A stretch of 64,000 nucleotides of DNA from UBA6168 sp965222975 (GTDB taxonomy: Bacteria > Bacteroidota > Bacteroidia > Chitinophagales > Saprospiraceae). Shown piece after piece: positions 53,082 through 61,230 of this stretch. The notes under the pieces are model-generated. The model searched no databases, was not told where the DNA came from, and saw only the letters and a program-made list of their open reading frames with translations. Both the position numbers and the translations under genes were made by a program. Every line of letters starts with the position of its first letter. The first letter of the stretch is position 1. The stretch is taken from contig CBDCVJ010000038.1 of assembly GCA_965222975.1 (NCBI GenBank), forward strand, positions 248,001 to 312,000. Reading direction: 5' to 3'.

Positions 53082-54059
53082 TCATTTAACGGATAAAACC
53101 ACTTTACCACTGTTCTTGTTCGCTTCCATATAAGCATGGGCATTTTGTACATCTGCCCAGTCAAATATCGAATCTATTATAGGTTTCATTTTACCCGACC
53201 CGAAAAGTGGCAAACCATGTTTTTCGAAATCTTCTGTCAAACGAATTTTGTAATCCAAGCTTCTTGAACGTAGCGTTGATCCCATGACTTTCAAGCGCTT
53301 GAAAAGAAATGGCCGTAGGTCAAGGTTGCCCATCTTAGTTCCGCCTAAAAATCCCAACATGACCATTCTGCCGTCGACAGCCAATGCTTTTATATTTTTA
53401 GAAAAATAAGGCGCACCAACAAAATCAATTACAACGTTTGCACCGTTTTCGTTTTTTTGAAAAATAATTTCTGAAAAATCTTCCATACTGTAATCAATAC
53501 AATGTTCAGCCCCAAGTTCTTTACAAAGGATGTGCTTTGCAGGGGATGCAGTCACAACGATAATAGCTCCTATTTTTTTTGCAATCTGAATGGCCGCCGT
53601 CCCTACCCCACTGGCCCCGGCGTGGATAAGGATAGTCTCGCCTGCCTGTAAATCCGCTTGCCAAACAACTGCTTGCCAAGCGGTCAAAAAAGCTTCTGCT
53701 ATTCCTGCTGCTGCTTCGTACTTCATGTTTTCTGGAATTGGAATCAGTATGTCTTTATGGACTTTCACATATTCTGCATACCCGCCACCTGCCAACAGGC
53801 CAAATACCCGATCACCAAGTTGCCATTCCCCTGCCTTTTCTCCAATAGCGGCCACTTCTCCCGCCATTTCCAAGCCGATGATTTCACTTTCACCAGGAGG
53901 TGGTGGATATAACCCTTTACGCTGTAAGAGATCGGCCCGGTTCAGTGATGTGGCATGCACTTTTACAAGAACTTCTTCCTCTGATATTTCTGGCGTTGGG
54001 GTTTCTCCAATATAAAGTTCTTCAACGCCTCCGAATTTTTTTAACAAAATGGCTTTCAT
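53082..54059 (-). CDS. NAD(P)H:quinone oxidoreductase, PIG3/TP53I3-like
   Basis: 325 residues, standard for the family. Diagnostic are Ser-Leu-Asn-Arg-Ala-Asp-Leu-Leu-Gln-Arg-Lys-Gly at 38-49, Pro-Pro-Pro-Pro-Gly, Gly-Leu-Glu-Met-Ala-Gly-Glu-Val, and the NADPH motif His-Ala-Gly-Ala-Ser-Gly-Val-Gly-Thr-Ala-Ala. There are no zinc ligands. It reduces quinones or related enones with NADPH in the cytoplasm. It is separated from the upstream minus-strand gene by a strong hairpin, so it is probably transcribed on its own. Confidence 0.93.
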   Translation of the reverse strand: MKAILLKKFGGVEELYIGETPTPEISEEEVLVKVHATSLNRADLLQRKGLYPPPPGESEIIGLEMAGEVAAIGEKAGEWQLGDRVFGLLAGGGYAEYVKVHKDILIPIPENMKYEAAAGIAEAFLTAWQAVVWQADLQAGETILIHAGASGVGTAAIQIAKKIGAIIVVTASPAKHILCKELGAEHCIDYSMEDFSEIIFQKNENGANVVIDFVGAPYFSKNIKALAVDGRMVMLGFLGGTKMGNLDLRPFLFKRLKVMGSTLRSRSLDYKIRLTEDFEKHGLPLFGSGKMKPIIDSIFDWADVQNAHAYMEANKNSGKVVLSVK

Positions 54060-54072
54060 AACATGGGAAAAA

Positions 54073-54125
54073 TAGAAAGTAAAAAGGCAAAAGTAGGTGA
54101 CCTACTTTTGCCTTTTTACTTTCTA
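54073..54125. terminator. Perfect 53-bp palindromic terminator
   Basis: 54073-54098 is complementary to 54100-54125 around a single central base (54099), with the word agtaaaaaggcaaaagtagg in the left arm. It follows the stop of the T9SS monooxygenase-like gene (54138) on the minus strand and precedes the quinone reductase start (54059). Confidence 0.9.
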
Positions 54126-54137
54126 CTCTTTACTTTT

Positions 54138-55721
54138 TTAACGGTTCACAGAAAACTTCTCAGAAAGGGAAAATCGTTCGCTCCGCAAATTCAACAAGAA
54201 AATACCGTTCGGAATATCACCCACATCCAATCGCATTTGATGATGGCCGGCACGGTAAAATTCATCCACAAAAACTTTTTGCAAAACTTTGCCTTGAAGA
54301 TCTACTATTTCCATAGTCACTTTATCTGCAGAGGCAAGCGAGAAGCCAACAGTAATTTCATTACTTGTAGGATTCGGGTAAAGAGGGTAAAGTTTGTCTT
54401 TAGTGAAATGAAGGTTCATGTCATCAACATCGGTGAGATCATCTGACAGCACAATGTCCTCATCGCCGGGCATATAGTCTACATAAACCAACGGCAGGTA
54501 ATACATTTCATCCTCTGTTCCCAAACCCCAACCGACCGTTTTTGGGGGATTGTTAGGATTGTAGGGATTGTCTGAGGTATTGTCATAGGTGGCATAAGCA
54601 TGGATCTTCGTCCCGGGTTCAAGCACTTGAAACCGCTTAAAAAAATACATGTTCTGCCAGTTGAAATCCCAATCAGGAATATGAATCAGGTTGGTTGTGT
54701 CGCCCTGTGGAGAAATGGCATACACTGTCCAGTCCTTTCCCAATAAATGAGCATGAGGGAAAATGCCCATCAGGCTTACTTTAGAAGGAACGGTTAATAC
54801 ACCGTGAAAAGTCTTTATCGTTTCGGGCGGCATCACAAAAGGGCCATTCGTCAAGATAGCGCCAAAAGGCAACATAATTTCCTCCTTCACCACCCGATCA
54901 ATTGTCTCGCCTGGATCGGCGAAGAATATATTGATCGTGGAAGAATCAGACTGAGTAGTAGCTATTGGGGCGTAGTGCATCTGTACCAACAGATCAGAGC
55001 CAGCTGGCATTGGCGCCCCAATACCTGTATAAAACTTTCTGGGCTTTGCTCCCGGCACATATGCTTGTGGAAACTGCTCAGCTGAACTTACTCCAAAGTC
55101 CCCAAAACTGGGGAATCCATATTCCGGTGTTTGGTCATCTTTGTCCTTTGCCAGCCCTGATTGGTCAATGGCATACAAAGAATGATGAACGATGTTGGGA
55201 TTGCCGGGGCGCATTTCAATCGCCTTTATCATTTTGTCTTCAGTCAGGCCTGTAGGCAAAACAATGATCTGGTATTGATCGGACAAATCACCCTCATGAA
55301 TATAAGGCTGTTCAAACGACAACACGAGGTCGGGCGTACCTACCTGTGAGCCAGTTGGAAAAGTTGGGAGTTCAGGTTCCAAGTTGGGATCGCCCTGAGG
55401 AACACCTGCTGCCACCCAATCTTTGATCAATTGGATCTCATCATCAGTCAGACCACGCTCGCCGACAAAAGTGGAAAATTCCTTATCGGCAGGCCATGGA
55501 GGCATATACTTGATACTGGTCGTGTATTCGATCATGGCTGCCCAGGTCTTCACCTCATTATAATTAGTTAGTGCCATTGGTCCAATCTCCCCTGGCCTGT
55601 GGCAGACGGTACAATTGTCGTATATGATGGGGGCAATGTGCTCGCTGTAATTTACTTGCGCATCTAATTGCAGCATGGTTATGGCAACCAAAGTGAGGAG
55701 AAATGTAATTTTCTTTTTCAT
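54138..55721 (-). CDS. T9SS-secreted cytochrome c/type II copper monooxygenase-like protein
   Basis: 527 residues with a signal peptide (about 1-22). A heme-binding Cys37-Thr-Val-Cys-His41 lies in a small cytochrome-like domain, followed by Met-Pro-Pro-Trp-Pro at 73-77, a hallmark of this architecture. The copper type II monooxygenase-like region has His-His at 179-180, Met-His-Tyr at 248-250 and His-Ala-His at 323-325, matching the ligand sets of peptidylglycine/dopamine hydroxylases. The last 80 residues are a T9SS sorting domain (Leu-Tyr-Pro-Asn-Pro). It likely performs oxygen-dependent hydroxylation at the cell surface with heme as electron relay. The substrate is unknown. The redoxin-like gene lies just upstream. 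Confidence 0.87.
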   Translation of the reverse strand: MKKKITFLLTLVAITMLQLDAQVNYSEHIAPIIYDNCTVCHRPGEIGPMALTNYNEVKTWAAMIEYTTSIKYMPPWPADKEFSTFVGERGLTDDEIQLIKDWVAAGVPQGDPNLEPELPTFPTGSQVGTPDLVLSFEQPYIHEGDLSDQYQIIVLPTGLTEDKMIKAIEMRPGNPNIVHHSLYAIDQSGLAKDKDDQTPEYGFPSFGDFGVSSAEQFPQAYVPGAKPRKFYTGIGAPMPAGSDLLVQMHYAPIATTQSDSSTINIFFADPGETIDRVVKEEIMLPFGAILTNGPFVMPPETIKTFHGVLTVPSKVSLMGIFPHAHLLGKDWTVYAISPQGDTTNLIHIPDWDFNWQNMYFFKRFQVLEPGTKIHAYATYDNTSDNPYNPNNPPKTVGWGLGTEDEMYYLPLVYVDYMPGDEDIVLSDDLTDVDDMNLHFTKDKLYPLYPNPTSNEITVGFSLASADKVTMEIVDLQGKVLQKVFVDEFYRAGHHQMRLDVGDIPNGIFLLNLRSERFSLSEKFSVNR

Positions 55722-55758
55722 TGGGCAATTTATTTTGTCAAAAACATTATTTCAAAAA

Positions 55759-56349
55759 TCATTTATTGCTATCGCTGTTCTCTGGTGTGTTGCACATTTT
55801 CACGTTTTTCATCATCACATCCAAAGGGGTAATAAAGCAACCAATAGCTTCTGTTCTTTTTGGCAAAACAGGCTTTCCTTCTTGAATGGCAACTAAAACA
55901 TCTTCTAGTTCAGAGGTAGTAGTGACGGTACGGCGTTTACCAACCCGGTAAAACATATTATCAATCCTTCCCTGATATATTACTTCTTTTTTTCTTTCAT
56001 TGAAAACGACGACTTCAGGTGTTACCCTCACCTCAAATCTGTCCATGTTTTTCTGAAGCACATCCAATTTCAATTCAAAACCCAACCCATATTTTTTTTC
56101 AAACATTTCCATTTTATCAACTGAAGAAGAAGGGTTTGGGAACAAGCCAACAAACGAAATCCTTTCATCGCCATATTCCTTGTGAAGGCGCTTGAGCAAC
56201 AATGTATATTGTTGAGAAATAATGCACTCCTCACCTAAGAAAATGTAAACGGAGAACCTTTCCGGCTTAGGTTCGGATGAACCATCTACGGCGAATCCAA
56301 CGCCCTGCAAAGCCAATAAAATTGTGAGGATCAACAAAGACAATTTCAT
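55759..56349 (-). CDS. Exported thioredoxin-fold (redoxin-like) protein with a single active-site cysteine
   Basis: 196 residues with a signal peptide (about 1-20). A thioredoxin-like fold is indicated by Val-Tyr-Ile-Phe-Leu-Gly-Glu-Glu-Cys42-Ile-Ile-Ser, where the usual CxxC has become CxxS. The later Val-Thr-Pro-Glu-Val-Val-Val-Phe holds the cis-proline, followed by Tyr-Gln-Gly-Arg-Ile-Asp-Asn and Ile-Gly-Cys near the C-terminus. It lies 37 bp upstream of the cytochrome/copper monooxygenase-like gene on the same strand, so the two are likely one operon. From memory, fused redoxin-cytochrome-copper monooxygenase proteins exist in other phyla, which supports a shared job such as copper or disulfide handling. 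Confidence 0.82.
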   Translation of the reverse strand: MKLSLLILTILLALQGVGFAVDGSSEPKPERFSVYIFLGEECIISQQYTLLLKRLHKEYGDERISFVGLFPNPSSSVDKMEMFEKKYGLGFELKLDVLQKNMDRFEVRVTPEVVVFNERKKEVIYQGRIDNMFYRVGKRRTVTTTSELEDVLVAIQEGKPVLPKRTEAIGCFITPLDVMMKNVKMCNTPENSDSNK

Positions 56350-56749
56350 AACATTAGGTAGAAACTTGACCTAAAGAAAACAAAAATCGGGCAAAGGTAT
56401 TAGCATTCAGTAACACTTTAACATAATGATGCTGTCCATTCCCAAATCCACCTATTTTGGATAAAATTCACGAAAGGTTAGATGGTAGTTGATATTTCAG
56501 TACAATGCACTTTATCAACCTGCTTTAAAATAAAAGCCAAATTCAATTTAAATCAGCAGCCAATAATATCTTGACCAAATTTGAAGTAAATAAATTTATT
56601 TTTGATTTTCCAAGATTTCATTTTATCTTGTGCTTGCTTACTATTCAAAATTATTTCCACCGACAATCTTATTTTTATAAATCACCTGACTGATGGGATT
56701 TGCCCAACAGGCATTTCTCGTCCGTCCCAGAGTTTAAAATTTTTGGATC
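56350..56749. other. Divergent intergenic region
   Basis: 400 bp, AT-rich, between the divergent redoxin-like gene and the gene at 56750. It must hold both promoters. I find no full TTTG-N-TAnnTTTG match and no gene. Confidence 0.4.
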
Positions 56750-57214
56750 ATGAAATTGCCTGCCTATCTCACATTGGCAATGGTTTTTGTATTGCCTTTA
56801 TTCTTCGGTTTTAAAAATTTAATTAAAAAATCAATTTTAGCAGAGAGGATAATATTTAAAATAAAACCTATTCCAAACACTAAATCCTTTGTATTGCAGG
56901 TGTACAACCTTCGTCGTGCTAAAACCACCATCACCATTAAAAGTCAAGATGGCCATATTTATCACACCTGCAATATTGAAGGAAGAAATGGATACCGAGA
57001 ATTGTTCAACTTACGAAAAATGAAAAAAGGAATTTATCATGTTGAAATAGTCCATCCGCTGGGCAAAAGGATTAAAACCATTAATTTAAAACATAAATCG
57101 GTTGAAATTTTTGAGAGTTCGGAGCAAAACGCATATTTGCCCGCCCCGCCTACCAACACCCCCGAACAGATATATTCGTATAAACCTACTACTATTGATA
57201 GGTTCATCATTTAA
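56750..57214 (+). CDS. Exported hypothetical protein with a sorting-domain-like beta fold
   Basis: 154 residues. An N-terminal hydrophobic segment (about 5-22) is followed by a basic stretch. About 45-115 shows a beta-sandwich rhythm (Thr-Thr-Ile-Thr-Ile-Lys-Ser-Gln-Asp-Gly-His-Ile-Tyr, Asn-Leu-Arg-Lys-Met-Lys-Lys-Gly-Ile-Tyr-His-Val-Glu-Ile) much like the fold of T9SS sorting domains, but without the Phe-Pro-Asn-Pro start and with a 35-residue Pro/Thr-rich tail after it. It could be a stand-alone surface or periplasmic domain. Its end is 19 bp from the end of the convergent DUF1624 gene. Function unknown. Confidence 0.7.
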   Translation: MKLPAYLTLAMVFVLPLFFGFKNLIKKSILAERIIFKIKPIPNTKSFVLQVYNLRRAKTTITIKSQDGHIYHTCNIEGRNGYRELFNLRKMKKGIYHVEIVHPLGKRIKTINLKHKSVEIFESSEQNAYLPAPPTNTPEQIYSYKPTTIDRFII

Positions 57215-57233
57215 ACCAATAAATGACATAAAT

Positions 57234-58409
57234 TTACAAATAGCTCAACCACCATTTATCCTTGTTATTTGCTTTGTATTTCATATACCAATTGCATAAT
57301 GGGTAGAGCAGCAACACAATTCCAACCCAAACAGCATACACTATCCAAAGTGGATAACCATAAGATTTTAAGGCACCTGACATAAACACCTCACTATTTA
57401 AAATCATTAAATGCCAATCGCCACCTGTTATCACAAGTGCCAGCATTGCAGCCAAATGAATAAACAACATATGCAATAAATAATAAAAAAATGGCACACG
57501 GCCATAAGCCAAAATAAAATCTGAAAACCAACCTTTAATATTCTCGGTCGCATATAAAAAAAGTAGGCCGGGCCCAATGGTAATTAATAAAAAGGCCAAT
57601 GACGGTGGATATTTCGTAACATTAAAAAACGAAAGAATTGTATAGACCGCATTTTTTTGTTGCTCCCACGGATGAAGGTCACCATATATGTTGATGAAAC
57701 GTAAAATAAAAAATAACACAATTGCCCCGATGCCTATTCTCAACAGCCACTTTTTTCGTTTTTCTACATTAAATCCTGATTTATATAATTCTCCGAAACA
57801 ATAACCCAAGGCCGTTACTCCAATCCAAGTTAAAATGGGATAATTAAAAAAAATGATCCGGGTCTCACTGACTGGGAGGAATTTTTGTTGGTGAAGAAAA
57901 TACCAAATAATCGCTTGCGGACTATACCCTTCCATAACAATCCCATCTAATAAATTATGGCCAACCACTATAACAACCCCAATCGCCAATAATATTTTTT
58001 TTGGAAAATAAATTAAAACGGAGAGGCATATCATGGAAAACCCAATGGCCCATAAGACTTGCAGGTTGATAAAGCCATAATTAATGTCAAACCACCAAAT
58101 AAAATTATTCACAAATATTTCCAAAAAAATCAACCAAATGCCCCTCGTAAATAAAAACCTGGACAATTCCTTTCTCGTTTTTTTACTGCCATATAAATAA
58201 GCAGAAGTACCTGCCAAAAAAACAAAAACAGGTGCGCAATAATGGGTAATGAAACGTGTAAAAAACAAAAAGGGCGTCGTTGTTTCCATATTGGTTGGAT
58301 CACTATCCATTGCACCATAGTGAAAATAATCCCTTGTATGATCCAATGCCATGATGATCATGACAACGCCTCTGAGAAGGTCAATAGATTCAATGCGGTT
58401 TGTCTTCAT
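57234..58409 (-). CDS. DUF1624 family integral membrane protein (heparan-alpha-glucosaminide acetyltransferase-like)
   Basis: 391 residues with about ten membrane helices. It opens with the family signature Arg-Ile-Glu-Ser-Ile-Asp-Leu-Leu-Arg-Gly and then Met-Ala-Leu-Asp-His-Thr-Arg-Asp-Tyr-Phe, whose His is the likely catalytic residue by analogy with HGSNAT. Phe-Thr-Arg-Phe-Ile-Thr-His-Tyr-Cys-Ala-Pro-Val-Phe-Val-Phe-Leu-Ala-Gly follows. It would transfer an acyl group across the inner membrane onto an extracytoplasmic sugar or glycan. A TACCTTTG box on the minus strand (58458-58465) is a possible -7 element. Confidence 0.9.
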   Translation of the reverse strand: MKTNRIESIDLLRGVVMIIMALDHTRDYFHYGAMDSDPTNMETTTPFLFFTRFITHYCAPVFVFLAGTSAYLYGSKKTRKELSRFLFTRGIWLIFLEIFVNNFIWWFDINYGFINLQVLWAIGFSMICLSVLIYFPKKILLAIGVVIVVGHNLLDGIVMEGYSPQAIIWYFLHQQKFLPVSETRIIFFNYPILTWIGVTALGYCFGELYKSGFNVEKRKKWLLRIGIGAIVLFFILRFINIYGDLHPWEQQKNAVYTILSFFNVTKYPPSLAFLLITIGPGLLFLYATENIKGWFSDFILAYGRVPFFYYLLHMLFIHLAAMLALVITGGDWHLMILNSEVFMSGALKSYGYPLWIVYAVWVGIVLLLYPLCNWYMKYKANNKDKWWLSYL

Positions 58410-58768
58410 TTGATTTGTGTTAATAAATAATGTGATGTACTTTCAGTTGAATGCTTCCAAAGGTACAGCAAATTTCTGCCAAGGTAATAATGCACCTTTA
58501 GTAAACAATCATGATTTGATTAATTCATCTATTTATCTGCCGCCAGTTTTCTTTTTCTTAAACCTATGAATAAGGGGTAATGTAAGCTGGGAGTTCACTT
58601 TTGACTGTTTGAAAAACATATACAATATCTGACTCCAGTCTATACTTTTAAGGTAGTTTTTTCTAAACCTTTTGTTAAAATTGTTTCACTCTTAACCAAT
58701 TGCCGGAATCTCAAAAAACAAAACCTGCCATTGAAGGTTATTGGAGCGTACTAATCAAATTCATCAAA
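58410..58768. other. Divergent intergenic region between the DUF1624 and DUF547 genes
   Basis: About 360 bp without a gene. It contains the possible minus-strand -7 box at 58458-58465; no full promoter for the DUF547 gene was recognised. Confidence 0.35.
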
Positions 58769-59932
58769 ATGATAACCATACTAAAAAATCTGTTTTTTGT
58801 CCTTGTATTGAGTGCATTCGTCTATTCTTGCACTAATTCCCCAGCTACCGAAAATACTAAAACGGAAAACACAACCGTTAATAAAGAAACCTCTCAACAA
58901 GCAGCAACAACGGAAAAGCCGATTGATACGACATCGCCCGAGGAAGATGGACAAAGTGATACCCCTAATCCCCTTACCCCTTCGGGGGAAGCCGTTGTTG
59001 CTAACTCAGACATCCCCCATATAGCTACCGCCCCCCAACCTTCGCCGGAGCGGACCAATGTCAGCCCGGCGAAGGAGGTAGCATCAAAAACAGTTAACCC
59101 TCCTGCCACCCCCGTTACAAAAGTAAATTCGAATCCCCCAGCTACCCGCACCCAAACCGGTGCGGCTGAAAATCCCGATTCCCCTAGACCAGTTGTCGAA
59201 AAATCAGAAGAAAAAAAGGAAGATGCCACCCCTTCCCCCCCCATTTCTTCGGATAAAAAAGAGAGAAATGTGAAACCTCAAAATCCCCCCTCCCTTTCCC
59301 ATCAAGCTTTTGATGAATTATTGAAGAAATACGTAAGTGCCTCTGGCAAAGTAAATTATGCTGGCATAAAAAACGAAAAAGCAAACCTCGAAGGCTATCT
59401 CAACCTTCTAAAAAGTAACCCACCGCAGACCAATTGGCCAAGGAATAAAAAAATGGCCTTCTGGATCAACGCATACAACGCCTTTACCATAAAACTCATC
59501 GTGGACAACTACCCCATTTCCAGTATCACCAAATTGGACGGCGGTAAACCGTGGGACAGAAAATGGATTAATATCGGGGAAAGAACATATTCCCTCAACA
59601 ACATTGAAAATGACATCCTCCGGCCCAGGTACAAAGATGCCCGTATCCATTTCGCTGTGAACTGTGCTGCCAAATCCTGCCCTCCGCTATTAAATAGAGC
59701 ATGGACAGCCAACAACCTGAACAGCAATTTTGAAAAACAGGCTAAAGCTTTTATCAACAATCAAAATTTCAATAAAATCTCATCGGGAAAAGTACAGGTG
59801 AGCAAAATTTTTGAGTGGTATGCTGTGGACTTTGGCAATCTTATCGAATTTCTGAATAGATATTCCAATATTAAAATTAACAGCAATGCCAAGGTAGAAT
59901 ATTTGAAATATAATTGGGACCTGAATGAATGA
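58769..59932 (+). CDS. DUF547 lipoprotein with Pro/Thr-rich linker
   Basis: 387 residues from the ATG at 58769; the frame continues to a TTG at 58700. The lipobox is Phe-Val-Tyr-Ser-Cys-Thr (Cys near residue 21). Residues of about 25-180 are a low-complexity Pro/Thr/Glu/Lys spacer. The DUF547 domain (about 185-387) shows Phe-Trp-Ile-Asn-Ala-Tyr-Asn-Ala-Phe-Thr-Ile-Lys, Ile-His-Phe-Ala-Val-Asn-Cys-Ala-Ala-Lys-Ser-Cys-Pro and Phe-Glu-Trp-Tyr-Ala-Val-Asp-Phe, with a Cys/His/Glu set reminiscent of papain-like folds. It is probably anchored in a membrane with the domain extended away by the spacer. Function of DUF547 is not established. Confidence 0.88.
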   Translation: MITILKNLFFVLVLSAFVYSCTNSPATENTKTENTTVNKETSQQAATTEKPIDTTSPEEDGQSDTPNPLTPSGEAVVANSDIPHIATAPQPSPERTNVSPAKEVASKTVNPPATPVTKVNSNPPATRTQTGAAENPDSPRPVVEKSEEKKEDATPSPPISSDKKERNVKPQNPPSLSHQAFDELLKKYVSASGKVNYAGIKNEKANLEGYLNLLKSNPPQTNWPRNKKMAFWINAYNAFTIKLIVDNYPISSITKLDGGKPWDRKWINIGERTYSLNNIENDILRPRYKDARIHFAVNCAAKSCPPLLNRAWTANNLNSNFEKQAKAFINNQNFNKISSGKVQVSKIFEWYAVDFGNLIEFLNRYSNIKINSNAKVEYLKYNWDLNE

Positions 59933-59947
59933 TCTTTTTCTAAAATT

Positions 59948-59985
59948 AAAAGCCCTGTACCGGATAATTCGGTGCAGGGCTTTTT
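59948..59985. terminator. Bidirectional rho-independent terminator
   Basis: aaagccctgtaccg (from 59949) pairs with cggtgcagggctttt (59970-59984) with one mismatch and a 7-base loop. It has an A-run on the left and a T-run on the right, between convergent stops at 59932 and 60007. Confidence 0.88.
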
Positions 59986-60006
59986 AGGCATTCATCCCAA
60001 TAACTA

Positions 60007-61002
60007 TCATTTGTCTTTATGATGATCTTTAATCACTTTTACCAATATTGGGTTTACATTAAGGAGTTCGGCCGTTTTCCCAATATCACCTGTCTGACTT
60101 AAGGCAGCTACAATTTCTGCCTCTTTTTCTATTTGCTTAAGTATTTTCTTGACATAAGATGGCTTTGCCTCCAAAATTTCGACGATATTATCAAAACCAT
60201 AGCCTTTCTTGGCCATATTTCTGATCGCTAATATGCCAGTCTCTTCCTTTCCTATTTCTTCGCCTTTTTCGATACCTTTTTCCAAACCAATGTGATAAAC
60301 CACATCGTCTTCTATATCTTTATATCCTACCATGATCTTTGCTTTTTTAATTGTTTGATCTTGCAAGTTACGTTTTCTTGAAAGCATTATCAATTGCTTG
60401 ATAAATTTTCTAATGGCTATGTTTTTACCAGTTAACTGTACGAGACGTTCCAAGATAAAAATTATTACTTCTTCAACCGAAAAGCCAACAGGATCAGCCA
60501 ATATAGCAAAAATCACTTCATGAGGCGTTTCGCCATAAAGGAATTCTTTGAAGCTAAGTTCACTGATAAAATGGACTTTAAAGCGAAAGGTGTAAAATTT
60601 GTGTGGGATTTCTCCTTTTATGTTTTTTGGCCGGCCTTCGCCTAAGTAAATCAAATGTTGCTCGACCTTTTTTTGGTACACTTTTCCTTCAATCCCGGCA
60701 TATTCTTCCATCCGCCAATCAGTTATCTTTTCATCCTGGCCTTCAAACTCTATATGAAGCAATCGTCCATTTGGGCTTTCTTTATCAAATATTATTTGCA
60801 AGAAATCTGGCTCTTTCTCTATCGTTGTTTGCAATTTTATCTGAGGCAAAGGCTCTAAACGGTAACCCTCCATCTTGAGTACGACTTTTAAAAGAGCAGG
60901 CGTTAATTCCCTAAGATTCTCTTTGAAAATTTTATCGTATTTATTCCCTTCTTCTTTTTCGGACGTTTTTTTAAGCTTTTTTTGGACCTGCTTTTTTGCC
61001 AT
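60007..61002 (-). CDS. Rpn family recombination-promoting nuclease/putative transposase-like protein
   Basis: 331 residues from the ATG at 61002 (Met-Ala-Lys-Lys-Gln); ATGs at 61023 and 61062 are alternatives. The start Tyr-Asp-Lys-Ile-Phe-Lys-Glu-Asn-Leu-Arg-Glu and the core Glu-Pro-Asp-Phe followed by His-Ile-Glu-Phe-Glu-Gly-Gln give a PD-(D/E)xK type active site (Asp, then Glu-x-Glu/Gln). The C-terminal third has a charged helix with repeated Gly-x-Glu-Lys-Gly units, as often in Rpn/YhgA relatives, and a last helix-turn-helix-like part. Related proteins cut DNA and promote RecA-independent transfer. No terminal inverted repeats or target duplications were noticed, so it looks like a solitary gene. 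Confidence 0.85.
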   Translation of the reverse strand: MAKKQVQKKLKKTSEKEEGNKYDKIFKENLRELTPALLKVVLKMEGYRLEPLPQIKLQTTIEKEPDFLQIIFDKESPNGRLLHIEFEGQDEKITDWRMEEYAGIEGKVYQKKVEQHLIYLGEGRPKNIKGEIPHKFYTFRFKVHFISELSFKEFLYGETPHEVIFAILADPVGFSVEEVIIFILERLVQLTGKNIAIRKFIKQLIMLSRKRNLQDQTIKKAKIMVGYKDIEDDVVYHIGLEKGIEKGEEIGKEETGILAIRNMAKKGYGFDNIVEILEAKPSYVKKILKQIEKEAEIVAALSQTGDIGKTAELLNVNPILVKVIKDHHKDK

Positions 61003-61230
61003 GACATTGGGTGGTTTTCTCATGAAAAATCTGCAAAGTACCGAAAAACCATTTAGCAGCATAAAAGATTATTTTTAAGTTTTGAATTCTGCATGTCAAA
61101 CCTTATAGAAGAAGTCCCGTTTTAGTTTTTTGAAATAAAATACCTTTACGGCGTTTTAATCCTTGAACAAAACCCAATAGGTAGAAAACTATACCAGTCA
61201 GCCACCCTTCAAAAACAATCATTTCTTTCT

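Noticed and set aside
56602..56814. 70-codon plus-strand ORF before the gene at 56750
   Set aside because: It overlaps the start of the better-supported 154-residue frame and shows no recognisable features.
60007..61062. Rpn gene as part of an insertion sequence
   Set aside because: No terminal inverted repeats or target-site duplications were found around it; the hairpin at 59948-59985 is a normal terminator.
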